This document shows, piece after piece, positions 47,320 through 60,500 of a stretch of DNA of 64,000 nt (positions are counted from its first letter, which is position 1; every line of letters starts with the position of its first letter). This stretch comes from Gorsachius magnificus (taxonomy: Eukaryota; Chordata; Aves; Pelecaniformes; Ardeidae). The stretch lies in assembly GCA_034008185.1 (NCBI GenBank), contig CM067082.1, positions 86,303,684-86,367,683 on the forward strand, written 5' to 3'. The notes beneath the pieces were generated by a model that was given only the letters and a program-made list of their open reading frames with translations, was not told the origin of the DNA and did no database searches. The position numbers and the translations under genes are program-made.

Positions 47320-50300
47320 TGGGTCCAAGGGCAGGTGAAATTTGCAGAGATGTGCAAAGCATGCACTGGTTGGTCAAGCCACCAATTGTGGCTGTTAAAG
47401 ATATCTAGAGTGACACTATAGCTTGAGGGAAGTATGACATTGCACTAGGACCATCAGTGGGGCACACTAACCTCTCCAGTGATGATCACTGCTCCATTGC
47501 CCAGTGGGACACCACTGAGGGGTGCAGGAAATTTATGCACATACTTTGGCCATACTGGCCATGCACATGGTACCCTTGGTGTATCTCAGTGCTGCCTGCC
47601 TTGATGGTGGGCTTGACGCTAGGCTGGAGGAGGCCAGTAGTACTCCTGAGGTCATCAAGGTCCTTCACCCAATCTGTGCCAAGGTAGTAGAGAGCCTTTG
47701 CTCTTGGTGAATGTAATTCCCACAAGGGACAAGCAGCACATGATGCTGTCTGTGCATACACTGGCAGAGTCCTCTGTCTCCATGACCTATATCACTCTGT
47801 GCCATGACTATGCTACTGCCGACCCCTGAGATGCCTCTCTCTCTTTCCATCACTTCCAACTCCATCCCTTCAAATTGTTTTCCCTTCTCTGCTCCCTCTC
47901 TTTTCGTATGGCAGACTCTCCTGTTCCTGCTCCGCCAACCTGGCTGGATTCACCAGCCTCCCTCACTGAAATCCTCTCTCTGTGAGAAAAAATTTAATTC
48001 TCTTTCAGACTCTTCATTGTCCGAAGGAGGAGGAGCAGCTCCACGCTGTGAGGACCAGCTGCCTTCCCCTCCCTCACGCTCCCTCAAAAAGACTCCATGG
48101 TACACATCCTGGATAACACGCATGAGAGTTTTCCATGATCTGGATGTGTTTCTCTGCGACATAAAGGTCCGTGTCAAGATGGACAGGATCTGCTTGAATT
48201 GTACAAACATAATCAAATGTCATCTGACCTTCTACCTCAAGCTAGTACGATCAGGTCACAGATGAGCTTTTGGCTTGGTCAAGGCTGAATATGGTGAGGG
48301 GAGGGACTAGCCCAGCACCAGTATAACAGAATATAACTTCTTGCCTCATGTACCTCCCAGATTTGAAGGCCTCCTCAGCATCCCTATTTAACGTGCTTTT
48401 CTACTTTCTACTGTCTTCTGCGCATCATCTGGAGACAGGTGCAAGTTGTAGCAGAGTCTTCACAGCTTAAATCAAATAGCAGCCTTGTAAAGCTCATGTC
48501 CAGCCACAGCCTGACTGCTGTATAGTGCCTTGGGGTCCCTTGATCATGCCATGGTTGAAGGGCATTCAGAGAATAGGCCTTTATGCTACACAATGTTGGT
48601 GGTGCCCGGCACATAGGTGATGTTATTAAATGGATTGTTTGTTGAACTGGACATGCACAGTGTTTTGGAGAATACAGTTGTACTGGGACCCATGCAAGGG
48701 ATGTGACAAAATCTTTTCCCTTGAATTATCATAGAACTCCAGAATAATGAAACTTGTTTGTTATCAAGGCCTGCATGGATGCCACGATGAGGGGAGGGTT
48801 GACATATTTCTAGAGATTGCTGCACTTCTTGTGGGAGGAAGGTCTCTCTACCAGTTGCAGGCCACAAAGGAAATGTTAGCTGCAGCCTTCCTGTCGGCAC
48901 TCTCATTGCACCAAGGTTAGGGGATCACACATCCCCTAACCTTTAGAAAGTTCTTACTGTTGACTGACTGCGACATCCAAAGACCTCTCTCCCCAGCCAA
49001 CACTTCCAAATGTAGGTTTAGTCCTCTTCATGTAGATACTCCAGCATAAGGATGAGCAGGAAACTGGCTGGTTTGGCTCCTTCATATAGCCTCTATCACT
49101 GGTGGGTAGCTGATAGGCAGTTGCATGCATTTCTGTATCTGTCTTAATACAGATACTTCCAGAAACCTAGGTAGATTTACATGTCATTTCCTCTCTTGGA
49201 CATTTGTTGAAGCATTCCTTGCTTTGCTACAAGCTCATGCCATGAGAGGAGTGCTTGCAGGTTCACCCCGCGTTTCAGTGCAGAAGTCCCTCCTTAAAAT
49301 GGATCCTTCATGGGCCATGATGCCTATGTGTTCTCCAGTCTTTGGGTAGCTGGTGGATGGCTGCCCTTCTGCCGCCACTGGAACAAGGTGCATGGTGTGC
49401 CCAGCCAGAACAGCTGAGCACCACCCAACTGGTGGTGAAGTAACTTTTTCATTAAAGGCAATGCTGGGGTCTCAATCCTGGTGTGACCACTTAGGCTTTG
49501 TGCCAGTGAATGCCTCACCTCCTTCACTCCTCCACAGCTTGAAGATTGTCCTGTGCAGGTGACTGGTGACTCCCTATGGCTGACCAATGTGGCTGGACCA
49601 AGGCCTGACCGAGAGCAACAGTGATGTTCTCCTGCCTGTTTAAAAGAGTGAAATAGAAAATGTAGGCTTGGGGCGCTCAGCTGTCACGTGCCAAGCAAGG
49701 ATCTAGCCCTGCGGATTTTTTGCAGGTGTAGCAAGACAAGCTGTTGTGCCAGTAATAGGGTGAGGAAGGCTGAAAAGAAATATTCACCTGGCAGCATCCT
49801 TTTAAACCCATGACTCATCACAAGCGCATTTCTGATTCTCTTTCCATTCATGTCTCGAGGACCAATATCTCAGTTCATGAAAATTTTAGGCAATTGCTTT
49901 TCTGCCTGGTGTTACAAACTCTGTCTAATGGATGTGGGTAGCACAGATGACTTTGTTATGAATGAACAGTTGAGGAAGTCCACACATTTGTTCCAGGTCC
50001 TCGCCAGAACACATGAGGCTGCATGTGGGTCTGACAGGGGGCCAGACTTCAACATCTGAAATGGAGTAGTGATGAAGGAACTGCTGCTTCACATGCTTAC
50101 CAGTCCTAGTTTCAGAAAGCAAAACAACCTGCATTTCAGGGCTCTGCTTTAGAGAGAAAATCCTTTGAATCAAGGTGCAGGTCTAATTATAATACAAGGT
50201 CTCATCCCACATTATTGCATTGATGATCGTAATTATGCCCTTTCAGGACTTTTTCAAGCCACACTATATATCCAATTATAGCTGTTTTAAATACCTTTTT

Positions 50301-51100
50301 ACTGTGCATCATGTGGTGCTGGAGAAAGGAGTTAGTAGAGATATTTTATTTAGCTTCCTGTTCTTAAAGTAAGAGAGCTGGCATTATTAATACTCTTTCT
50401 TTTACTGATGGCTATATCTGAAGCTACCTTTCTGAGCACCATGCCAAAAATGTACTTATCTGTGTTCCTGCAGTGCAGAGTGTCCAGTTTTAAAAAGGCA
50501 CGAGGAATAGGCCCTCCATACTCTTGGGCCATTCTTCTGTGGAACACTGAATTTTCATGCACTTCATTTGCAGCAGGACACATGAAATTGTGGCATCATT
50601 GAAGTCCAAAGCAGCAGTGAAGTTGACTTTGGTGAGAACAGGATTTTTCCGAGTATCTCCTTAAGTTGATCAGTACTGCTTAGAGGAGCTGAACCTTCTG
50701 GGCTCCCTATGTGAGGGAGAAGCTTTCCTAGGAGAGTGACCATAGATTTCTTTCCTCCTTCCTTCTTTTCCTCCTCCACAGCTTTATAATTTGGCCTTTT
50801 TTTATTGCTGTTTAATTGTTCCGGGTTTTTTGCTTGCCTAAACTTGAAGACAAACTGCACCTAGGCTTTAATTTGCCTGGCTATGCATCCCCCTTTCCTC
50901 TGTGCAGAGGGTAAGTGCAATACTGATCTGTGGCTTACTTCCACCACCTTTAATGGATTTAAACAATGTGTTGGCCACCTTCTGATTCCTTCGTGGGAAA
51001 TGATCTCAGACTGGGAGAACCTCTACAAAAGCCATTCTCAGATGAAAGTCATGCTGTTTCCAGTTCTTGAAGCTGCTTTTCCACCCCAAAGGATTCCTTC

Positions 51101-51158
51101 TTTTCCCTTTCCTTTTCCCTTTCCCTTTCCCTTTCCTTTTCCCTTTCCCTTTCCCTCC
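51101..51158. repeat. (TTTCCC)n microsatellite
   Basis: About nine hexamer units of the TTTCCC type, some with TTTTCC variants, form a pyrimidine-only tract on the plus strand. Confidence 0.9.
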
Positions 51159-54100
51159 CCTATCCAGCAGACAAATAGCAGAGTCATTATTGGAGATGTC
51201 AAGTTTTCCTCCTAGGGGGTCTTGTATTTTCAATATACACCTGGCATGACGAACATGCTTCACCCTGTTGGCATGCATGTTATTACTTCATATGTGGACA
51301 TTACCAAGTGCTCTCATGCTTTGCTGAACCAGAACCAGACGTAGTTTTACAACTGAAGCATCAAGTGTCCCTGTGAGATGTAGTTTTTTTTCCTCTGCTA
51401 GAGTACCAGCAGACCGATTCTGGGTGCTACAAATTATTCTCCCCTGCTCTGATCTGTCATCCCTCCTTCCTAGATTGAGACCCTTTGACTTCTGCTCTAA
51501 TCCTGCCAGTCTCCTGCAGCTCTGCCAGCCTTTCTGGATCAGGCCCATTGGTTGCAAATGCCTGCAACTTCCCAGCTGCTGAGCAGCTGACTTGCCAGAC
51601 AGGGCTCCCACCGCGGCACAGTTTGAGGTATTGATGGTTCCTGCTGGGGTGGAGAGAGAAGAGGAAAAGCAGGCCTGTACTGTTTGGCAGCCTGCTGGGT
51701 CAAGCCTGTTGGTTTAAAAAGGAAAAGAAAGGAAAAGGGATTATTATGTGGGGTTTTTTTCCCAGTTCTCCCTCTGTGCTTTCAAATAGTGAAGGTCAAA
51801 ACTGAATGCTGGTGTTTCCTGTGCACATTATCAAGTGTCACCAGGGAAAGGAACCCCAGGTGAGAGTCTGCAGATGTCCCATGCACCCTGCCGCTGCCAC
51901 TGCTCAACTCTCAGCGGTGCTGGCCCACCACGGCTAATTTATGTAATGAATTCCCCCAGCCTTCAAATTGCATTTGGGAGCATCAGCCTCATGGATTGCT
52001 TTGTTATGAGTTAATGGCTTCTGGTCTCTGAGTCACTGCTGATGAGCATTTGGATCTTTGGAGCCTCATCCCCTCGCACACATGAACATTTTCCAGCAAT
52101 GTTAATGAGCTTTGAGCTTTGCAACCAGACGTTATTGGCCAGAGCATGCCCAGAGCCAAGCAGAGCAAACCAAGTGGAAGCAAAGTAGCACGCTGCCATA
52201 ATCCAAACATCCTGATAGCCAAATTTTGACCTGCTGACCATAACACTTCTAGAGTCAAATACTTCAAAATTACATGTGCCTTTGCTTTGTACTCTGTCAA
52301 AATACGCATTTCTAGTCAAAACCGGAAAAACAAAAAGCCATACAAAGTCCAAAAACTATTTCTGTAATATGTCTGAAAAATACTGGCTTGAGTTAGGACT
52401 TCCTATGTAGCATGAATATAAAGTTTCAGTAATCCAGGAGGGGATATACGATGCTAAAATGTTCTAAATCCCCTGAATATGGGTTTTTTTTTTAAAGTGA
52501 CCAGAATCATGATAGATTTTTATGTCTATGCTCATGCAGACCTACCAGTCTCCATAGTTTCTTGTCTTATAGTAGCAGGCACCGAGATCCTGTATGTAAA
52601 TCATGTTGCAGACTCATTAGTGTTACTGCTGCTTGGTTGCTAGCTGAGACACCAGTTCTGATTTAGGGTATTTTGACACTTAGCAACAAACTAAGCTTTG
52701 TGAGCAGGTGGCTGAGCCAAAATAGTAGCAGAGTTCGCAGTTAGCTGAAATAATAACAAGGAATTGCTGGTCAGAATATGCTTTCTTTCTTGATTTATTA
52801 AAACAGCCTAGGAAAAACTTGTTTGTGAAGGATCCACTCCCACAAGACACCTGCTTCAAAACCACTGTGGTACAGGTGTGCTGCTTTGCATGCATGGGAA
52901 CGGTTCCCACGCTCAGACTCTCTAACCTGTAGACCCATTCACCTGTGATGGCCAAAGCAATCAATGGTGGATGCATCTTGCCTGCCCAGGAGATCTTTAA
53001 CAGCTCAATTGTAGGCTCTTCCAGTAGCTCCTTGCACCTGCAACTCTAAATCCACCCTCCTGAAAATTCACACAGCCTGAAAATTCATCTCCTGTGGTCT
53101 GTGGACACTCAATTTTTTAAGGCATGAGCATTGGCTTGCCTGAAGCCCCACGCTCCTGGGGTGGCCAGCTAGCAGTGGTTGAGAGAGCAGCAGTACACTC
53201 GGCAAGAAGGCAAGTTCTACCCTGGTCTCAAGGCTGGAGGAAGATGCTCGGTAGGTCTGAACATCCGACTGTTCATCGCAGCTCTGTGATTTCATTGTGA
53301 GACCGTGAGCAAGCCTCTTCCAGAGCTCCGTGTGCTGCAAAATGGGGCTAGAAATAGAAATTCTTCTCATGCGTGAGACTTGCCATCTGTTTGGGAACCT
53401 TGCTGGCAGGTTCACCGGCTGCAAGTTAGGTGTTAAAGGCTTTGTATGGGATGATGAGAAGGTGTATGGGGAGGGGGGGAAGGTTGGGGTGGTAGCCTTG
53501 CAAGGACTCATGCAGCAATCATGCCAGCAGCAGAGGGGACTGGGGCACAGCCTTCATAGAGACCACTGCAGGTATTTCCAGTGTGCCGAGTTGGACATGA
53601 AGCTCCATGCTTAGGCCCATAGGCCAGCGAGGCGTAGTTACTTGGTAGCAGACACCCATTTCCTTGGTCACTTCATTACGGACATCCAACCTGAACCACT
53701 TTAGAGGGGCAAAACTTATTTTTGGCAGAGTTTTTCTGGAAACATGAACTTGCTTGCAGCATCTCAGTTTGAACTTGCAAAAATCGCTAGTCCCTTTCAA
53801 AAATCCTGACAGTTTACATTTACTGATCACTATGTATAAAGAACTAGGTTTTACTAACATTTCCAGAAGAAATAAATGAAGATATTGCAGAGAATTATGA
53901 TCCCAATGAGGAAATAAGCTGTCGGAGAAGAGGAATGGTTAATAAGCAAGGAGCTTTCCCCAGAAAAGTACCATTGCCGTTATTAGGAAAGCATGAGGAA
54001 AAACAATATATGTAACTCAGGACACGAGTGAATTGTCTGGCTTAGGGGAGAAGGTAAAGGAGAATTGTTTTCTAAAAAGTTATTTTTAAGATGTAAGCAG

Positions 54101-54671
54101 GTCTTTAAAACACAGGCATGCATTCTGCATTTTACATTCACTAGCACAGGGAATCCAGCCAATGAGCACCAAACCCAAAGGACTCCATCCTTTGCATTCT
54201 CATGCAAGGGGTACTTAAGTGTACTGTTGGGGTTGCAGGGAGAGATTGGACAGGGACCTCTGCGACAGTTGCACTGCAGAGAAAGAGGAGGACTGAACAG
54301 CAAAGCCTGAGGTATAGACTGGAGTTAATAGAATAAATTTAACACCCTACAGTAAGTGGTCAGATCCTGGTATTGCTTCTACGAGCACCTAACCTGATTA
54401 TTGCCATGTGTTAAATTAGATTATTTCTTCACAGTAGCTCTTGAATAGCCCTTTACATGTTCATGAAGAGACATAAAAAAAAAAAAAGTAAGCTCTTTTC
54501 TTACCAACTTGAGACATCCTAAAGGGCCAGGACTCAACACCGTCAGACAACCGAGTGCTTTGGAGATGCCTGAAGATGAGCATGCATGAATGTGTGTGTA
54601 ATACACGTATGTGGAGACCTTGAAGGGCATTTTGGTAGATGGTGTCCAAACATTTAACCACAATGACTTGA

Positions 54672-55282
54672 AAGGCTGCCCTGCTTGACCTCCTATTCAC
54701 TAACAGAGAAGGACTGGCGGGAGAGGTGGTGGTCGGAGGTCATCTTGGCCTTAGTGATCATGAAATGGTAGAGTTTTTGATTTTTGGTGAGGTAAGGAAG
54801 GGGGTCAGCAACACTGCCACCATGGACTTCCAGAGGGAAGACTTTGACCTGCTCAGAACGCTGGTTGGGAGAGTCCCTTGGGAGATAGTCCTGAAGGGAA
54901 AAGGGGTCCAGGAAGGCTGGGTATTTTTCAAGGAAGAAGTCTTAAAGGCACAGGAGCAGGCTGTCACCATGTGCCGTAAGACAAATCGGCAGGGAAGACG
55001 ACTGGCCTGGCTGGACAGAGGTCTACTACTGTGACTAAGGAAAAAAAGGAGAGCTTACCAGCTCTGGAAGAAGGGGCAGGAAACCCAAGAAGAGTACAGG
55101 GATCTTGTCAGGTCATGCAGAGAGGAAATTAGAAAGGCTAAAGCCCAGCTGTAATTTAACCTGGCCACTGTTGTAAGGGATAATAAGAAAAGTTTTTATA
55201 AATACATTAACAGCAAAAAGAGAGCCAGGGAGAACCTCCATCCTCTAGTGGATGCAAGGGGGAACACTGCCACTAAAGACGA
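54672..55282 (+). mobile_element. CR1 LINE, 5'-truncated, endonuclease-linker part
   Basis: The frame from 54672 reads KAALLDLLFTNREGLAGEV and contains LSDHEM, the conserved SDH motif near the C-terminus of the CR1 apurinic-type endonuclease. It then continues into the linker before the reverse transcriptase. Two in-frame stops (TGA at 55032-55034, and TAA shortly before 'FNLATVV' near 55157) show the copy is dead. It is cut at 55282 by the solo LTR and resumes at 55864. The upstream limit is a normal CR1 5' truncation, so most of the endonuclease and all of ORF1 are missing. Confidence 0.93.
55278..55282. repeat. 5-bp target-site duplication, left copy (GACGA)
   Basis: GACGA directly precedes the LTR terminus TGTCC and is repeated at 55864-55868 directly after the terminus ACA. 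Confidence 0.9.
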
Positions 55283-55863
55283 TGTCCTGGTTTTCGGCTG
55301 GGATAGAGTTAATTTTCTTCACAGAAGCTAGCATAGTGCTGTGCTTTGGATTTAGTACTAGAAGAATGTTGATAACACGCTGATGTTTTTAGTTGTTGCC
55401 AAGCAGTGCTCAGACTGCTCAAGGACTTTTTGAGCTTCTCCTGCTCGGCCAGGTGCATAACAAGTTGGGAGTACAGCACAGCTAGGACCCAAATTGTCCA
55501 AAGAGCTATTCCATACCATATAACGTCATGCCCGGGGGGGGGGGGGGTTTGGTGGGTCGGTCGGTCGCGGGGGGACTGATCACTGCTCGGGTACTGATCG
55601 CTGCTCGGGACGGGCTGGGCATCTGTCGGCGGGTGGTGAGCAATTGCATTGTGCATCATTCGTTTTGTATATTCTGTATATTTTGTTATCATTCTCATTA
55701 TTACTATTATTATTATTTTCTCTTATTAAACTGTCTTTATCTCAGCCCTCGGCTCTAACCTTTTTTTCCCTTCCCGATTCTCTCCCCCATCCCAGTGAGG
55801 GGGGGGGGGGAGTGAGCGAGCGGCTGCATGGTGCTTAGTTGCCAGCCGGGTTAAACCACGACA
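55283..55863. mobile_element. solo LTR of an endogenous retrovirus (581 bp)
   Basis: The element begins TGTCCTGGTTTTCGGCTGGG and ends GGTTAAACCACGACA, giving the TG...CA termini of an LTR. It is flanked by a perfect 5-bp duplication (GACGA). There is no internal coding region, so it is a solo LTR left by recombination between two LTRs. It includes a G-run at 55534-55547, a (TTA)n-rich stretch with TTATTAAA near 55690-55735 that may hold the poly(A) signal, and another G-run at 55799-55811. A 5-bp duplication is usual for ERVL-type (class III) elements, and the sequence resembles LTRs common in neoavian birds. Orientation follows the TGTCC...ACA reading on the plus strand. Confidence 0.92.
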
Positions 55864-55868
55864 GACGA
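55864..55868. repeat. 5-bp target-site duplication, right copy (GACGA)
   Basis: Matches 55278-55282. The LTR plus one copy of this repeat makes up the whole 586-bp interruption of the CR1 frame. Confidence 0.9.
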
Positions 55869-56174
55869 GGAAAACGCTGAGATACTCAACGCCTTCTTTG
55901 CCTCTGTCTTTAATGGCCCGATGAGTTATCCCCAGGGTACCCAGCCTCCCGAGCTGGAAGATGGGGACAGTGAGTGGAATAAACCCCCCATAATCCAGGA
56001 GGAAGCAGTCTTTGACCTGCTATGCCACCTGGACATCCACAAGTCTAGGGGGCCGGATGGGATCCACCCAAGAGTGCTGAAGGAGTTGGCAGAGGAGCTT
56101 GCCAAGCCACCTCTATAATTTATCAGCAGTCCTGGATAACGGGGGAGGTCCCAGATGACTGGAGGTCGGCAAAT

Positions 56175-57493
56175 GTGACGCCTATCTTCACGAAGGGCCG
56201 GAAGGAGGATCCGGGGAACTACAGACCAGTCAGCCTGACCTCAGTACTGGGGAAGATTATGGAGCGGTTCATCTTGAGTGTGCTCACCAGGCACATGGAG
56301 GACAATCAGGGCATTAGGCCCAGTCAGCATGGGTTCATGAAAGGCAGGTCTTGCCTAACCAACTTGATTTCCTTCTATGACCAGGTGACCTGCCTGGTAG
56401 ATGAGGGAAAAGCTGTGGATGTTGTCTACCTGGACTTCAGCAAAGCCTTCGACACAGTCTTCCATAGCATTCTTCTGAAGAAGCTGGCAGTTCATGGCCT
56501 AGATGGGTGTACTCTTCACTGGGTTAAAAACTGGCTGGATGGCCGAGCCCAGAGAGTCATGGTGAATGGAGCTAAATCCAGTTGGCGGCCGGTCACAAGC
56601 GGTGTCCCCCAGGGCTCAGTTTTAGGGCCAGTCTTGTTTAATATCTTTATCAATGACCTGGATGAGGGGATTGAGAGTGCCCTCAGTAAATTTGCAGACG
56701 ACACCAAACTGGGTGGGAGTGTTGATCTGCTGGAGGGGAGGAGGGCTCTGCAGAGAGACCTGGACAGGCTGGATCGATGGGCCGAGGCCAACTGTACAAG
56801 ATTCAACAAGGCCAAGTGCCGGGTCCTGCACTTTGGTCACAACAACCCCATGCAGTGCTACAGGCTTGGAGAAGAGTGGCTGGAAAGCTGCCTGGTGGAA
56901 AAAGACCTGGGGGTGCTGGTTGACAGCTGGCTGAACATGAGCCAGCAGTGTGCCCAGGTGGCCAAGAAGGCCAACAGCATCCTGGCTTCTATCAGGAATA
57001 GTGTGACCAGCAGGAGTAGGGAAGTGATTGTGCCCCTGTACTCGGTGCTGGTGAGGCCGCACCTTGAATACTGTGTTCAGTTTTGGGCCCCTCACTACAA
57101 GAAAGATGTTGCATTGCTAGAACATGTCCAGAGGAGAGCCACAAAGCTGGTGAGGGGTCTGGAACACAAGTCACATGAGGAGTGGCTGAAGGAACTGGGG
57201 TTGTTAGCCTGGAGAAGAGGAGGCTGAGGGGAGACCTTATCGCCCTCTACAGCTACCTGAAAGGAGGCTGTAGTGAGGTGGGGGTTGGCCTCTTCTCCCT
57301 GGTAACAGATGGTAGGATGAGGGGGAATGGTTTGAAGCTGCGCCAGGGCAGGTTTAGGCTAGACATTAGGAAAAGCTTCTTCACCGAGAGGGTTGTCAGG
57401 CTCTGGAATGGGCTGCCCAGGGAGGTGGTGGAGTCCTCATCCCTGGAGGTATTTAAAAGAAGGATAGATGAGGTGCTTAGGGACATGGTTTAG
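56175..57493 (+). pseudogene. CR1 ORF2 reverse transcriptase remnant
   Basis: This longest surviving part of the CR1 polyprotein is 350 codons covering the palm and fingers of the reverse transcriptase, with all three catalytic Asp-bearing blocks intact. One frame change then moves it into the last 100 codons (57182-57493). It encoded the polymerase that copies CR1 RNA at the target site. Without the N-terminal endonuclease and with the breaks described for the surrounding element, it cannot act as a complete protein. Confidence 0.9.
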
Positions 57494-57590
57494 TGGTGGG
57501 ATGTCAGGGTTAGGTTGAAGGTTGGACTCAATGATCTTAAAGGTCTTTTCCAACCAAAGTGATTCTATGATTCTATTCTATCATTCTAAG

Positions 57591-60500
57591 ATAAAATGCA
57601 GGGAAACAGTTTTGGCAATGGACAGACGGCAAGCGAGATGCACTGACCCTTGGGCTTCCGATGCTCCTGTCCTCACATCTCAGTGCCTGATTCCTGAGTT
57701 GTCTGGGAACTCAATAACGTACTCAAGGCTACTGAGTCAAACAGAGCCAGGCTCAGAACTCGAAGGTACAAGTCTTCCTGTCAAACCTCCAGGGGACCAG
57801 ACTAACATTGAAGCTACAGGATATATAATGTACTTTATCACAAAGTTGATTCATTTTCATGTCAACAGTCTGTATATGCATTAATATTTCAAAAATCAGT
57901 AGGTCGGTTTAAAGGGAAAACAAGTGGTAATGCTTTAGAATCAATATTAACTGAAGTGACTAACTCAACGGCAGTAGAAAACCATCAAGGCTGTTTCATT
58001 CTATTGCTACAAGCTTTCACAGAGACATAGCCGTGGCTAGTTTTGAATGAAAGGCATCAAAACACCACTGGATGTTCTTCCAGGGTGCCAAAAAATTGTA
58101 TTGCTGTACTGCTCTGTATCACTGTGAGCCACTCTGGACCAGCCTTCAGTGTAGTGAGGCACGTAAGACAACTTACAAATGTGTCGAGAGAAGAAACGGG
58201 TGAAAAATGTTTCCAAGGCTGACACAGTAGTAAAAATTCTGGTGTCTGATGAAAAAAAGAAAATCTGGCTGGAGTATGGAGATGTTGTTTCACTGTGCTT
58301 GTCACACAGCAGCGTGCAATTGATGTACTGCTCAAGAGAAATTTCTGAGTCAAAGGTGACACAGCAGTGTTGAGTTCAGTGTTTGCGCTAGTATCAAATT
58401 AAATTTATCAAAGACTCAGGATACAAGCATCCAACCTGGGCTAATTAGAAGTAGATCTCTCCATTGCAATCCAATACTACCTCTTAGTCAAAAAAGAGCA
58501 CAAAACCAAAACAAGACCTGATGCAAGCTAGCCCAAAGCTGGCACAACAGCTGCTTTTAGTACTACTCTTACCTGTCTTTACAACACAACAAAACATAAT
58601 TAATATTGATTCTATTAAAAGCTGGCACATTATCAATGTTCTTCTATGTCTTCTGGTAAGATATATCTCTTCCTGAGAGGGACCGTGTGCTTTCATTTGA
58701 AGTCAGGGGAGCCAAGCACTTTTTACCCAGTACCTTTAAAAAGCCAGCCCTGTACCTCTCTGCAAATCAACCCTCATCAAAAGCAATCATCTGGGGGATT
58801 TGTTGTTGGAGATGTTACATATAGGATAACTTTAACTCCTCTACCTATCTCTACATTATATACAGGATTTATAATAATCTAGTGTAATAATACCATGTTT
58901 CTCAGACTTTTTAAAATCCACAGCCCGTGTAAGTCTTTGGGGAAAAAAAACCCCCAACTTCCTGATCAGTTACCTCCCAGCCACATCAGCCTTTAAGTCC
59001 AGGCTTCAACTCCATCACCCTGGGTTTGTGTTGCACCAAAGCCCCAAGCTGGCAGGCTCACTGTGGGGCTGAAGGACCAAGAACCTCTGGACTGTATCAC
59101 ACATGCTCATCCAGACTGTGCAAGTCCAGCAGCCTTCGTGGTGGTGACTTTCCCTAGGGAAGCTCACCAGGCCAGGATTTGCCCCAGAAGCCCTGATCCT
59201 ACTGGGAGATAAACACGTTCAACCATCCAGACATGTAACATCAATTAATACAATAAATTATTAAAATAAAAAAATTATAAGAACTGGACAGTGAAGGCAT
59301 TGTAAAGTTAGTTATTGCAGTGACCCATCGTTTCAGCCAGTATTGTCCCACTGAAAGCAACATGGGATGCTCCCGCTCTCAGGCTGCTGGTACAGGCAGC
59401 CTACCCCAAGCATGTGTTGCTGCAGACGTTCAGGGCTGAAAAGGGGGATCCCACCACCAGTACAATGTCCACAGGCAATACCCTGCACCTTGACAAGGAA
59501 TTTTGCCTTCTGCCCTTCAGCTCTAGGACACCTGCCTCCTTTATTTTTTTGTGGGCACTGCAACATGTCTGAAGTTTCTGCCCTAAACTCAGTAAGGCCA
59601 AGGAAGGAGAGAAGAAGCCTCAGCAAGGGCTGGGGAAGGAGTAAAGGAGCACCACAAGCCCCAGCTTGCCCTGCTTTTCCTCCCCACTGGCTATTCAAGC
59701 CCTGCTCAGAAAGCAGAGTTACTCTTTCTTCACAGGCTTTCTGTTGTACACCATGACTGCATTTTCCTGATAAGCCCTGTAATGCACAGCATGGTGAGAA
59801 GCCAAAGTTCACCTGGAAAAATCAGGATGCTCAATTAACAGCTGATTTTTGAGAGGAGTTAGAATTCTTGAAGCATTTTATGGATTCAGCGTGTGACCCT
59901 TGTTAACTTCTCCTGCAGCAATGAGTGGGCTGTACACAGGAGCCTTGTGCTCGCAGTCAATCATCCCGAGCTGCAAACACCAACCACCCATCCCAGACAG
60001 ACACACCAGCCCACCACCAGAAGAGTGCAGTGTCAGTGAGGTCATACACAGCCTAAACAGTCATGATCCTCATCTTGTTAATCTGCTAATCCCTTCCCTT
60101 ATCCACTCTATTTTCCTCCACTCCTGCAGGAGATAATACTGGGATCCAGCAGGCAGTGATTGCACTCACTTCACTGTCCTCCTTCCTGCCCCACTGCACC
60201 ATCCATCCTGGCCAAGGCAGGGACTATTCCTGTGGAAACAAAGTCTGTAATTGGTATACACAGTGGTGATGACTGCCCTGCAAAGGGGCTGACTTGGTAT
60301 CAGTCCTGCACTCCTGCTTCTGAGCACTTGACTTCGTGACCTGTTAATGTCTTCTACATAGATCCAGCAAGAGTAGGGCAAGGCGAGTGCCTAGGAAGGG
60401 CGAATTCGTCAGATGCTCAGACCTGACAGGTCAGACCTGCTGACCGTGCACAAACCAGACAGAATCAGGGGAACACAGCTGCTAAAATCTTGGAGAGATT

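Larger units (their letters stand above)
46645..54664. other. intergenic DNA, no gene seen
   Basis: Short open frames occur on both strands throughout, none with recognisable domains or paired splice sites. Simple repeats at 47221-47319 and 51101-51158 are listed separately. Part of this interval could be decayed mobile DNA that I cannot classify by eye. Confidence 0.45.
55864..57590 (+). mobile_element. CR1 LINE, reverse transcriptase and 3' end
   Basis: The CR1 resumes with EILNAFFASVF and [14 protein letters not shown], then the reverse transcriptase in a frame open from 56175 to 57227. Motif A is LDFSKAFD (residues 86-93 of that frame), motif [10 protein letters not shown] (144-152), and motif C FADD (173-176). 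C-terminal parts include [11 protein letters not shown], and the tail reads [13 protein letters not shown] and [10 protein letters not shown] stop after 56115 with a frame change before 56175, and another frame change near 57185-57225, show it is inactive. The 3' end (TTTTCCAACCAAAGTGATTC) runs into ATTCTATG-like repeats to about 57590, the typical CR1 tail. Confidence 0.96.

Noticed and set aside
46650..50650. Possible decayed DNA-transposon or other old mobile sequence
   Set aside because: I looked for Harbinger-type transposase motifs and terminal repeats on both strands and found none that were convincing.
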